DNA from: Bacteroidota bacterium
Lineage (GTDB): Bacteria; Bacteroidota; Bacteroidia; Chitinophagales; Chitinophagaceae
NCBI GenBank assembly: GCA_947460175.1
Contig: CANHGW010000001.1
Span: 124,001 to 188,000, forward strand
Direction: 5' to 3'
DNA: 64,000 nt
A program made the translations under genes and the position numbers. Positions 17,471 through 26,364 of this stretch are shown piece by piece. Position 1 is the first letter of the stretch, and each line of letters begins with the position of its first letter. The notes under the pieces are model-generated. The model saw only the letters and a list, made by a program, of their open reading frames with translations, was not told the origin of the DNA and did not search any database.

Positions 17471-19477
17471 ATGAAAAACAAATTTTTACTACTCATTGCA
17501 TTTCTATGCAGTCACTCACTTTATGCACAAATTACGTTTACAGACGATTTTGAAAACTACACCGTAGGCAGTCCGCTAGGACCACAATCACCCGATTGGA
17601 CAACATGGAGTGGTGTACAAGGCGGTGCCGATGATATCAATGTAAACAATACAGATGCACATAGTGGCACCAAGAGTCTTTATTTCAGTTCAATCGCTGC
17701 AGCAGGTGGACCTTCAGATATAGTTCTTCCATTTAGTGGACCACACAATAAAGGCACTTTTACATTTACATCATGGTTCAAAATGCCAGCAGGAAAAGGT
17801 GGTTATTTTAATTTTCAGGGAACCAATGTTCCTGGTACTCTTTTCACGTTAAATACATTTTTCAATCCAGATGGCACCTTAGATATACAAAATTCAAAAG
17901 AAGTCGTGCTAAGCAATACGTATCCTCAAAGTGCTTGGTTTGAATTCAAGTTGGTTGCAAATTTGAATACCAATTCTTGGGAAGCATTTGTAAACAATGT
18001 ATCGAAAGGTGTATTTCAAAATGCTGATTTCGATATCGCATCCATCGACTATTATGCTACTAGCCCTACAGATGCTTTTTGGGTAGATGATGTTTCATTT
18101 ACTTACACCCCTTATACAATGCCTAATTTGAATGGAGCTGTTTCATACTTTACAGTCAATAACGGCTTGGTATCTCAATCTCGTGTTCCTGAATTAAAAA
18201 TCAGAAATCTTGGGACAACAGCTATTACAAGTTTTAGTATGACGATCAATGCTAACGGAAACAATACAAATCAAAACTTCACAGGTTTAAATATCGCAAG
18301 TGGTGCTGCCTATACAGCTGTGCTTACAAGCCCTGTTACATTTATCAATGGATTAAACACATTGACTGCTACAATTTCTAATGTAAACGGAATGGGTGCC
18401 GACAATGATGCTACAGACGATATTAAAACATTCACGTTTACACCCGTATTAGCAGGTACCGACAAAATGGTTGTTGCCGAAGAAGCTACAGGCACATGGT
18501 GTCAGTGGTGCCCAAGAGGAGCTGTTACGCTTGATAATATGCATAAAGATTTTGATGGTTACTTTCAGGGAATTGCAGTTCATAACAACGATCCTATGGA
18601 AGTAACTCCATACGATTCTGTGTTGGGCATTTATATATCAGGCTACCCAAGTGCATTAGTAGATCGATTACCTAAAATAGATCCACTTGCTATTAAAAAC
18701 GATTTTATGCAACGCATCATATTAACACCCGTAGCTAAAATGAAAAACGGCGCAACATACAATAGCACAACTGGTCAACTAGATGTTTCTGTAACTACCA
18801 CTTTCAAATCGGCTGCTACGGGAAATTATAAAATTGCTTGTGTGATAATTGAAGATAGTATCAAGGGAACAACAGCTGGATACAATCAATCCAATGCCTA
18901 TGCTGGTGGAGCCAATGGTGTAATGGGTGGTTATGAAACGAAGCCTAATCCTGTACCTGCTGCACAAATGCAATATGATCATGTTGCAAAAGCTATTGCA
19001 CCTGATTTTAACGGAATCCCGAATGCATATCCTGCAAGTGTAACAGCCAATAGCAATTACATTCATAATTTTTCTTTCAATACAACTGGCTGGAATAAAA
19101 ATAAACTACATATCGTAAGTTTATTTATTGCTCCTGATGGAAAAATTGATAATGCTGCTTCCACAACAGTTGATCAAGCAGTAGCGAATGGATATGTAGT
19201 AGGTTTAACAGAAAAGAAAATTACACCTTCTTTTATGACAGTGTATCCTAATCCTGCTAACAACATAATACAATTACAAATCAATTCAAAAAAATACCAA
19301 TCAGCTGATCTTTTAGTAACTGATATCAATGGAAAAATAATCATGAAAAAAGTAACCTCAATTCATGATGGCGTTAATTTATTTCCGATATCATTGGCTG
19401 GATTAGCAAGTGGCAATTATTTAATCGTCGTAGATATGGATGGTGATACACAAACAACTCTGTTTACAAAAGAATAA
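17471..19477 (+). CDS. T9SS-exported Omp28-like protein with thioredoxin-like CxxC
   Basis: 668 residues. A signal peptide ends near residue 20 (LYAQ). Residues about 21-215 look like a concanavalin-type beta sandwich (TFTSWFKMPAGKGGYFNF), followed by an Ig-like segment. From about residue 335 there is an Omp28-related, thioredoxin-like domain with Cys344 and Cys347 in GTWCQWCPRG and the cis-Pro-like SGYPSALVDR. The last 80 residues are a type A sorting domain (VYPNPANNIIQL ... GKIIMKKV ... SGNYLIVV), directing outer-membrane passage by T9SS and surface attachment or release. Cargo function is unknown. Single gene, with a terminator behind it. Confidence 0.85.
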   Translation: MKNKFLLLIAFLCSHSLYAQITFTDDFENYTVGSPLGPQSPDWTTWSGVQGGADDINVNNTDAHSGTKSLYFSSIAAAGGPSDIVLPFSGPHNKGTFTFTSWFKMPAGKGGYFNFQGTNVPGTLFTLNTFFNPDGTLDIQNSKEVVLSNTYPQSAWFEFKLVANLNTNSWEAFVNNVSKGVFQNADFDIASIDYYATSPTDAFWVDDVSFTYTPYTMPNLNGAVSYFTVNNGLVSQSRVPELKIRNLGTTAITSFSMTINANGNNTNQNFTGLNIASGAAYTAVLTSPVTFINGLNTLTATISNVNGMGADNDATDDIKTFTFTPVLAGTDKMVVAEEATGTWCQWCPRGAVTLDNMHKDFDGYFQGIAVHNNDPMEVTPYDSVLGIYISGYPSALVDRLPKIDPLAIKNDFMQRIILTPVAKMKNGATYNSTTGQLDVSVTTTFKSAATGNYKIACVIIEDSIKGTTAGYNQSNAYAGGANGVMGGYETKPNPVPAAQMQYDHVAKAIAPDFNGIPNAYPASVTANSNYIHNFSFNTTGWNKNKLHIVSLFIAPDGKIDNAASTTVDQAVANGYVVGLTEKKITPSFMTVYPNPANNIIQLQINSKKYQSADLLVTDINGKIIMKKVTSIHDGVNLFPISLAGLASGNYLIVVDMDGDTQTTLFTKE

Positions 19478-19506
19478 TATATTATATTATACTAATAGAA
19501 TTTATC

Positions 19507-19538
19507 AAAAAGGTCGGAATTTACATTCCGGCCTTTTT
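19507..19538. terminator. Bidirectional intrinsic terminator between convergent genes
   Basis: 14-bp stem AAAAAGGTCGGAAT / ATTCCGGCCTTTTT with one G-T wobble and a four-base loop, T-runs on both strands. It serves the T9SS gene (plus) and the LytTR regulator (minus). Confidence 0.92.
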
Positions 19539-19558
19539 GATTGAAGAAAATAATTGCA

Positions 19559-20257
19559 TTAATTTCCTTTCATAATTTGTTGAACATCCTCTTTAAACTT
19601 TTTACCAATAGGAAATTCTTTATTTTCAATCATTAATGATGTAGATGAAATGCTTCTAACGAAATGAATATTGACAACATAGGATCGATGTATTCGAATA
19701 AATACTGAAGATGGTAATTTATCCATCATGCTTTTAGTAGTTATTTTACTCATAATAAATTTTCCATCCGACAAATATATTTTTACATAATCATCTTTAC
19801 TTTCAATATACATTATACGATCAACCGCTAAGTTTATCATTTTATATTCTGACTTGATCGTAATGTAGGTCAACTCCTTTTGGTGTGTATCTTGTTTACT
19901 TGCAAATACCCTCAATGCCTTTTTGCATGCAATTGAAAATCGTTCATAGTTAAACGGTTTTAATAAATAATCAACTGCATTTACATTAAAGCCTTCATTG
20001 GCATATTCAGAAAAAGCAGTCGTAAAAATGACCATTTTATCCAACCCATACTTTTTATAAAATTCAAACCCATTCAAATCGGGCATTTGAATATCTAAAA
20101 AAATTAAATCAAGTTGATTTGTTTCAAAAAACAAAATAGCTTCTTCTATGTCTGTAAAACATTTTATAAGATTTACATCTTCATGTTCTTTACAAAATGA
20201 TTCAATGACAGCAAGTGCCAATGGCTCATCATCTATTGCTACACATTTAAGTTTCAT
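19559..20257 (-). CDS. LytTR-family response regulator
   Basis: 232 residues. Receiver domain residues 1-120 with the phosphorylatable Asp55 in LIFLDIQMPDLNG and the conserved Lys in DYLLKPF. The C-terminal LytTR DNA-binding domain (about 130-232) has the typical YIESKDDYVKIYL and FIRIHRSYVVNI. Its ATG overlaps the kinase stop by four bases (ATGA), so the two are made together as a two-component pair. Targets are not evident. Confidence 0.95.
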   Translation of the reverse strand: MKLKCVAIDDEPLALAVIESFCKEHEDVNLIKCFTDIEEAILFFETNQLDLIFLDIQMPDLNGFEFYKKYGLDKMVIFTTAFSEYANEGFNVNAVDYLLKPFNYERFSIACKKALRVFASKQDTHQKELTYITIKSEYKMINLAVDRIMYIESKDDYVKIYLSDGKFIMSKITTKSMMDKLPSSVFIRIHRSYVVNIHFVRSISSTSLMIENKEFPIGKKFKEDVQQIMKGN

Positions 20258-21321
20258 TGTAAATTCAGCTTTAGTTCAACTACAAAATGATTGTCAATTT
20301 GTTCTAAACTCAACGAATACTTATCGGGATAATCAAAGTTAAGTCGTTTAGTTACATTTGCCACACCTATCCCCGATTCGATCCCTGCATTTGTTCCTTT
20401 ATCAAAAATCTCATTTCTAGTATTTAATACCAACGAATTTAATTGAACTTGTATTTCAATAAGTATTTCGCAAGGCTTCACTGTACTTAGTCCATGTTTA
20501 AAACAATTTTCGATAAATGGTATTAATATCATTGGTGATATAACCTGATCATTAACCTCACCAATAACATTATATGTAAGATTCACTTTAGGGTTTAATC
20601 TCAAACGTTGCAGCGAAATATAATGTTGCAAATAATCGAGTTCTTTGTCTAATCGTGTTTTTTCTTTCACAGATTCATCCAATATATATCTCATGATATA
20701 TGACAAACTATGAATAGATGGAGGTGTTTGAGGATTGTTTTGCAGACTTAATGAATATATACTATTCAATGAATTAAATAAGAAATGATGATTGATTTGC
20801 GATTTCAAAAACGCTAACTCCATTTCTGTGCGTTCCTTTTGAACAGAAATCCAGTTCTTGTAGATGGTAAGTAAAAACGGAAGTAACCCAATCAAGATAG
20901 ACATAAAGAAATGAATACCATTTTCTCCTCCAAACATTCGATTAGGTTTTCCGTGATTGTGCTTGTGCATTCCACCATGAGAATGAAGTTCGGTATGATT
21001 TAAATTAAAAGGGCGATGAGGCATTAACCACTCTACTAGCATTGGAAATGCTATAACAAACATAAGTAATATAACGACACTTACTATATACGTTGCATAC
21101 TTTTTCTGATTAAAAAATCGTGGTATAAGGACTAAATAATGGAAATAAAAAAGCAGGATGAATTTAATATTTTTAATAAAAAATATAAACAAAAATGCAA
21201 GTGGAGACTCAAATGCAGGATGATGCATTCCTTCTCTTAGCGGCGGTGCAAATAGGATCGGTATAAAACAGAATAAGATCCAAATGATTATTTGCGCTAG
21301 TATAAATCCAAATTTCCTCAA
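20254..21321 (-). CDS. LytS-type sensor histidine kinase with His-rich extracytoplasmic loop
   Basis: 355 residues. Four hydrophobic segments (about 6-28, 41-67, 77-98, 133-153), then a cytoplasmic His_kinase domain with QINHHFLFNSLNSIYSL at 176-192 (phospho-acceptor His178 or 179) and an ATPase domain (FIENCFKHGL; GIGVANVTKRL). Between helices three and four lies a loop with eight histidines in residues 102-137 (HSHGGMHKHNHG), suggestive of metal sensing. No ATG is available; the start is TTG at 21319-21321, 14 nt behind a TACATTTG box. Partner of the LytTR regulator. Confidence 0.9.
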   Translation of the reverse strand: MRKFGFILAQIIIWILFCFIPILFAPPLREGMHHPAFESPLAFLFIFFIKNIKFILLFYFHYLVLIPRFFNQKKYATYIVSVVILLMFVIAFPMLVEWLMPHRPFNLNHTELHSHGGMHKHNHGKPNRMFGGENGIHFFMSILIGLLPFLLTIYKNWISVQKERTEMELAFLKSQINHHFLFNSLNSIYSLSLQNNPQTPPSIHSLSYIMRYILDESVKEKTRLDKELDYLQHYISLQRLRLNPKVNLTYNVIGEVNDQVISPMILIPFIENCFKHGLSTVKPCEILIEIQVQLNSLVLNTRNEIFDKGTNAGIESGIGVANVTKRLNFDYPDKYSLSLEQIDNHFVVELKLNLQ

Positions 21322-21335
21322 TGGAATGTTTTTAT

Positions 21336-21343
21336 CAAATGTA
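21336..21343 (-). promoter_or_regulatory. Promoter -7 box of the LytS/LytTR operon
   Basis: Minus-strand TACATTTG, exact TAnnTTTG, 14 nt before the TTG start of the kinase. No clear TTG at the -33 position. Confidence 0.45.
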
Positions 21344-21482
21344 ATTCCTTTGAGTATAAGTAGTTAGATGCTAGTAGGTAAAAAGCTAAGAAAGATAGGT
21401 AAAATAACAAGCAACTGACAAAAGCACTTCTGCTAGCTCGAGTAAAATTAAAATCCTAACTTCGCAATCTTAAATTTGAACA

Positions 21483-23210
21483 ATGAAAACGTATAGTGCT
21501 GATATACAAAAACTACAACGAAACTTTTTGCCCAATGATTTTAAAATTACAGATTGGGAATCGTTAAAAACCTACTTTGAAGAATTATCAACAAGAGATA
21601 TTTCGTCGAAAGTATTATTAGAAAAATGGCTACTAGACTCTAGCGAATTACAAGCTGTAATCAGTGAAGACGCTTGCTGGAGACAAATTAAAATGACATG
21701 CGATACTGAAAACAAAGAGCTTGAAGATGCATTTACTTTTTTTTGTATGGAAATAGAACCACACATTAAACCCTTTGCAGATGCACTCAATAAAAAATTG
21801 ATGGCATCTCCCTTCATCAAGGAACTTGATCAAAAAACATATTATACCTATTTGCGAAACGTAAAAAAAGATATCAAACTTTTCCATGAAAAAAATATTG
21901 CATTGAGCGCCGACTTAAATGTATTGGCTCAGCACTATGGTGCTATCACTGGCAAGATGAGTGTGGAAATCGATGGCAAAGAATATACATTGCAACAAGC
22001 TGCTAAATTCTTAATGCAGAGCGACCGAAATCTTCGTGAAAAGGTATACACAAAAGTAAACGAACGTCGCATACAAGATGTAGATGCTTTAAATAAACTA
22101 TTTGATGAATTGCTCGAAAAAAGACATCAAGTAGCATTGAATGCAGGATTTGAAAATTATCGCGATTATAAATTTGAAGAGCTCGGACGATTTGACTACT
22201 CAGTTAAAGACTGTGAAGATTTTCATGAATCTATCAAAAAATATATCACACCTATAGTAGAAGACATTTACGAACACAAACGTAAACAACTTGGTTTGGA
22301 CATCTTAAAACCTTATGATACCGATGCAGAACCCGAAGGGCAAAAGCCATTGGAACCATTTAAAAATGGAGAAGAACTATTGACTAAATCTATAACTGCA
22401 TTTTCAAACCTTCGTCCTTATTTTGGCGATTGCTTACGCAAAATGGATGACTTACATCAGTTTGATTTGGAATCGAGAAAAGGAAAAGCCCCTGGTGGCT
22501 ATAACTGTCCGTTGGCTGAAACAGGTGCACCATTTATATTTATGAATGCTGCTGGCACAGCCGACGATGTTGTTACTATGATGCACGAAGGCGGACATGC
22601 ATTACATTCTTTCTTAAGTCATGATTTATCTCTCAGTGCCTTCAAAGAATATCCAATGGAAATGGCTGAGCTTGCCAGTATGAGTATGGAATTATTTAGC
22701 ATGGACCAATGGCCAATTTTCTATCCAAATGAACATGAATTGCAGCGAGCCAAAGCTGAAGAGTTAGAACGTGCATTGTCTATTTTCCCTTGGATAGCTA
22801 CTATCGATAAATTTCAACATTGGCTCTATACCAATCCTGGCCACACGCACGAAGAGCGCACAAATGCTTGGCTCCGTATACACAAAGAATTTGCTCCAAA
22901 AAATATTTCATGGGAAGGCTTAGAAAAATACCAATCCATACTTTGGCAAAAGCAGTTGCATTTATTTGAGGTTCCTTTTTATTATATAGAATATGGCATC
23001 GCACAACTTGGTGCATTGGCTATGTGGAAAGAATATAAGCTTGATAAAGAAAAAACATTGGACAATTATATGCTGTCATTGAGCAAAGGCTATACTCAGA
23101 CTTTGAAAGAATTATACCAAACAGCAGGTATTGCTTTTGATTTTTCGGCCAACAATGTAAAAGCCTTGAGCGAGTTTGTAAAGGAGGAGATGAAAGCCGT
23201 ATTTGGATAA
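21483..23210 (+). CDS. M3 family oligoendopeptidase
   Basis: 575-residue cytoplasmic zinc metallopeptidase of the oligoendopeptidase F / thimet type. The zinc site is HEGGH at residues 368-372 (MMHEGGHALHSFL), with the third ligand Glu expected in MEMAELASMSMELFS. The N-terminal helical region LRNVKKDIKLFHEKNIALSADLN and the MNAAGTADDV stretch before the active site agree with the family. It probably cleaves short peptides. TAAATTTG sits only 4 nt before the ATG; TAACTTCG slightly upstream is another -7 candidate. Confidence 0.93.
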   Translation: MKTYSADIQKLQRNFLPNDFKITDWESLKTYFEELSTRDISSKVLLEKWLLDSSELQAVISEDACWRQIKMTCDTENKELEDAFTFFCMEIEPHIKPFADALNKKLMASPFIKELDQKTYYTYLRNVKKDIKLFHEKNIALSADLNVLAQHYGAITGKMSVEIDGKEYTLQQAAKFLMQSDRNLREKVYTKVNERRIQDVDALNKLFDELLEKRHQVALNAGFENYRDYKFEELGRFDYSVKDCEDFHESIKKYITPIVEDIYEHKRKQLGLDILKPYDTDAEPEGQKPLEPFKNGEELLTKSITAFSNLRPYFGDCLRKMDDLHQFDLESRKGKAPGGYNCPLAETGAPFIFMNAAGTADDVVTMMHEGGHALHSFLSHDLSLSAFKEYPMEMAELASMSMELFSMDQWPIFYPNEHELQRAKAEELERALSIFPWIATIDKFQHWLYTNPGHTHEERTNAWLRIHKEFAPKNISWEGLEKYQSILWQKQLHLFEVPFYYIEYGIAQLGALAMWKEYKLDKEKTLDNYMLSLSKGYTQTLKELYQTAGIAFDFSANNVKALSEFVKEEMKAVFG

Positions 23211-23233
23211 GTTTAAAATAAATTCTTCTTTCC

Positions 23234-25567
23234 TTAAAACTCCACTTTGTAATTCAATATTGGCAATATGCCTGTTTGATAATAGGTTTTAACTGTGTTG
23301 GATTCTACATTATAAAATCTATCATACACATTTTGTCTATTGATGACATTTTGAATATCGAGCGACAGGGTACTTGTAAATCGCTTTCTATTCCATTTCA
23401 TACTCACTCTAATATCGGGTCTGATATATGCAGGCAATTGATCCGAATAAGCTTTATCTTGGTAGTAGACAGTCTCGCCTGCTTGTTGTGATGCTAATTG
23501 ATCAATAGGTGAAGTTCTATAACCTCCGGCATACACTGCTTTCAAATTTAACCCCAAGGTTCTTCTGTTATTTTTCGAAACAAATTCTTTGCCAGTTACT
23601 ACATTAATAATTTCGTTTCCATTGAATCTTGTATTGAATTCTCTTCCGTCTTTACCTATATATTTTGATTGATAAAATGACGAGCTCAACATGAAATAAA
23701 AATTCTGACTTAACTGTTTTTCCAACGAAATTTCTAAGCCGTAATTTTTCCCTTTGCCTTTATTAATCAATTTTTCTCTTACATAATCACCCTCAGAATT
23801 TAATACAGAAAACGTACTAGAATCTAATGCACTTACTGGTATATCATAAAGATGTTGGTAGTAGATTTCTGTTTTCAATTTCAAATTCTTGGCTATGGCA
23901 TAACTATGCGACAAGACTAGATGATGCGCTTTTGAAAATCCAATTTGATCATTTGGCTTCAAACCATTTTCTTGATAAAAATAAATCCCTAACGCTTGAA
24001 TTTGACTATGCTTGCCATATCCAAAAGCTAAACTTTGCTTTTTATCAACTTGCCATTTTATTGAAGCACGAGGTTCTATTGATTGCGAATGATTATAAGC
24101 TAAACCTATATAATGCAAGCCTGCATTGATGGTAATTTTTTCCGAAGGCTTATATTGCATTTGAGAATATGCTTGAAATGTTTCGGTTCTTCCAGTAGAA
24201 TTGACAAGTAAGCGCAATGGGTTTGTATACACATCTCTTATGTTTTCCTTAAAATTAAAAGCCATTGAATTTACGATGATACCTGAACGGACTAGCATGT
24301 GAGAATTTATCTTTTTGTTCAAACTCGATGTCAATGTCAATTTATCAATTTGATAAGACACTTTATAAACATCCAGCAATGAATAATCATCTTGCATATA
24401 ATTTCTATTGTATCCAATATTAGTTTTTGAATAACCAACAGCTGTTTTCAACAAGCTAGTTGAACCTATATTGATGGCATGCGTAATGCCCCACATACCA
24501 GTATTGGAAACAAAATCATCACTATGTCGTTCATTTCTTGTTGTCCATTTTGTACTATCTTTTTTTGCATTAAAATATTGATTGCTCAAGCCCCCAAAAC
24601 TAAATAGTGTAAAGTCACCGAAACGTTTGGTAGGCAAATAAATATTATACGACAAATCTTGAAAATTAGTTACAGACGGCGTCAGATCAATTCCAATTTT
24701 TGAGAACAAACTTAAGGTTGAGTAACGATAATTGATCAAATACGAACCTTTATATTTTTTACTAAATGGTCCTTCTGCAGCAGCGTTGATTCCTAATATG
24801 CCTGCTTGTAATGTATATTCTTTTTTTTCATTATTACCTTTGCGCAAATGCAAATCAAATACACCACTTAATGCATTTCCATATTCAGATGCAAATGCAC
24901 CAGTCACAAAATCTGAGTTGGCCAACAATTGTGTACTCAATATAGAAATGCCACCACCACTACTGCCTGCAGCCGCAAAATGATTTGGATTAGGAATATC
25001 AATTCCTTCCATACGCCATAGCATTCCCTTAGGCGAATTTCCTCTTATCACTATTTGATTATTACCATCGTCTCCCGCTATCACACCTGGAAAGTTGGTA
25101 GCCATACGTGCAGGATCATTCACCGAAGCGGCATATCGTTGTGTTTCTTCAACTGTAAAAGCTCGAGCACTCACCATACTCATTTCATTGAGCGGTTTAT
25201 TGTTCTTACTCTGAGCTTTTATTACTACTTCTTTGTGTTCTACTATTTTTTCTTCAAGTTTAATCGTGAGCACTATTTCTTTTCCAGCGTTGACAGACAA
25301 TTGCGAAACTATATTATCCTTAAAACCCATAGCAGTTATCATCACATTATGTATTCCCACAGGCACTTGCTCAATTTTAAAATGCCCTTCGGCATCACTG
25401 ACAGCACCAAATTGAGTGCCTTCAATTCTTATAGTAGCACCCGTGATAGGTTTATCCAAGGCATTTTCTATTACAGATCCTCTGATGGTTTGTGTAAAGT
25501 GTTGAGCCTTTGTATTCAAACTTAACAATTGAGCAATCCATAATAAAAGAATGATTTTCGAGTTCAT
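23234..25567 (-). CDS. TonB-dependent outer membrane receptor
   Basis: 777 residues from the ATG at 25567. Signal peptide to about residue 21, then a carboxypeptidase-regulatory-like beta domain (GSVIENALDKPITGATIRIEG) at about 28-110. A plug domain follows (RMATNFPGVIAGDDGNNQIVIRGNS), then a beta barrel of about 550 residues ending in an aromatic C-terminal strand (LNYKVEF). There is no STN signalling domain, so it should not control the nearby sigma factor itself. Ligand unknown; no SusD partner is adjacent. It is divergent from a small exported protein, with inverted repeats in between. Confidence 0.92.
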   Translation of the reverse strand: MNSKIILLLWIAQLLSLNTKAQHFTQTIRGSVIENALDKPITGATIRIEGTQFGAVSDAEGHFKIEQVPVGIHNVMITAMGFKDNIVSQLSVNAGKEIVLTIKLEEKIVEHKEVVIKAQSKNNKPLNEMSMVSARAFTVEETQRYAASVNDPARMATNFPGVIAGDDGNNQIVIRGNSPKGMLWRMEGIDIPNPNHFAAAGSSGGGISILSTQLLANSDFVTGAFASEYGNALSGVFDLHLRKGNNEKKEYTLQAGILGINAAAEGPFSKKYKGSYLINYRYSTLSLFSKIGIDLTPSVTNFQDLSYNIYLPTKRFGDFTLFSFGGLSNQYFNAKKDSTKWTTRNERHSDDFVSNTGMWGITHAINIGSTSLLKTAVGYSKTNIGYNRNYMQDDYSLLDVYKVSYQIDKLTLTSSLNKKINSHMLVRSGIIVNSMAFNFKENIRDVYTNPLRLLVNSTGRTETFQAYSQMQYKPSEKITINAGLHYIGLAYNHSQSIEPRASIKWQVDKKQSLAFGYGKHSQIQALGIYFYQENGLKPNDQIGFSKAHHLVLSHSYAIAKNLKLKTEIYYQHLYDIPVSALDSSTFSVLNSEGDYVREKLINKGKGKNYGLEISLEKQLSQNFYFMLSSSFYQSKYIGKDGREFNTRFNGNEIINVVTGKEFVSKNNRRTLGLNLKAVYAGGYRTSPIDQLASQQAGETVYYQDKAYSDQLPAYIRPDIRVSMKWNRKRFTSTLSLDIQNVINRQNVYDRFYNVESNTVKTYYQTGILPILNYKVEF

Positions 25568-25604
25568 AATATATATTTCAAACAAGACAACTTGCTTTTA
25601 AAAC

Positions 25605-25648
25605 ACCCTTATATCGAAATCTTTTTTTGTAGTATAAGGGTAATTTCG
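25605..25648. repeat. Interleaved inverted repeats in a divergent promoter region
   Basis: ACCCTTATA (25605-25613) pairs with TATAAGGGT (25633-25641), and CGAAAT (25615-25620) with ATTTCG (25643-25648). The arms are interleaved, not nested. They sit midway between the TonB receptor and the 25681 gene. Operator function is a guess. Confidence 0.45.
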
Positions 25649-25680
25649 TAGATTGTTGTCTTATTTATATACAATTGAAA

Positions 25681-26352
25681 ATGTTACACTTTTGTTTTAA
25701 TATAAATGAAAAAATTATGTTCACTGCCTTCTCAAAAAATATACATCACATAATTAGAGGAACTCAAATTTTACTCATGTTCTGTTTCTCGTTTTTAACT
25801 TTTATAGCAAATGGCGAAGCGCTTGTTTATACTGTGATGAAAGGAGATGACAATGTAGGGGAGTTTAGAATTGATCGAAATAAAATCAATGATATAACCG
25901 AATACACATCCCAATCTGTGGTGAAAGTAAATATGCTAGTGACTATAAAAGTGACAGACAAAATGAAAGTAAGTTACAGTGGCAATAGAATGGAAAGAGC
26001 CGAATTGCACAGAACTTTAAATGGGCTAGTAAGAGTCAATAACTTAGCTATTTGGAATGGCAGTTCTTATCATATGACAAATAAAGACAAAGATGTAACT
26101 ACATTGAGACATTTAATTCATTACAGCACCGCGTCGCTCTATTTTCTGGAACCAAGCAATATCCCTTCCGTCTTTTCCGAAAATTTTCAAAAAATGATTG
26201 CTATAAAATCAGTTGGAAATAAAAAGTATACATTAGAATTGCCAAACGGAAATAAAACAAGTTACACTTATGCCAATGGTATTTGCACATTAGTAGAGGC
26301 CGAAACCGATTGGGCTGATATTCGATTTGTATTGAGCAAGCGGATTCCATAG
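25681..26352 (+). CDS. Exported DUF6134-like protein
   Basis: 223 residues from the ATG at 25681; the ATG at 25717 would give a neater signal peptide (ILLMFCFSFLTFIANG). The mature part is all-beta in appearance: ALVYTVMKGDDNVGEFRIDR, then VNMLVTIKVTDKMKVSYSGNRME and NGSSYHMTNKDKDVTTLRH. It ends in a hydrophobic-alternating segment WADIRFVLSKRIP. Layout and motifs recall the DUF6134 family of Bacteroidota, whose function is unknown. It diverges from the TonB receptor and could share its control. Confidence 0.6.
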   Translation: MLHFCFNINEKIMFTAFSKNIHHIIRGTQILLMFCFSFLTFIANGEALVYTVMKGDDNVGEFRIDRNKINDITEYTSQSVVKVNMLVTIKVTDKMKVSYSGNRMERAELHRTLNGLVRVNNLAIWNGSSYHMTNKDKDVTTLRHLIHYSTASLYFLEPSNIPSVFSENFQKMIAIKSVGNKKYTLELPNGNKTSYTYANGICTLVEAETDWADIRFVLSKRIP

Positions 26353-26364
26353 TTGTATTGGCTA

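Noticed and set aside
25605-25648. RNA pseudoknot formed by the interleaved repeats
   Set aside because: The single-base connection between the last two strands cannot span a 9-bp helix, so a classical H-type fold is not feasible.
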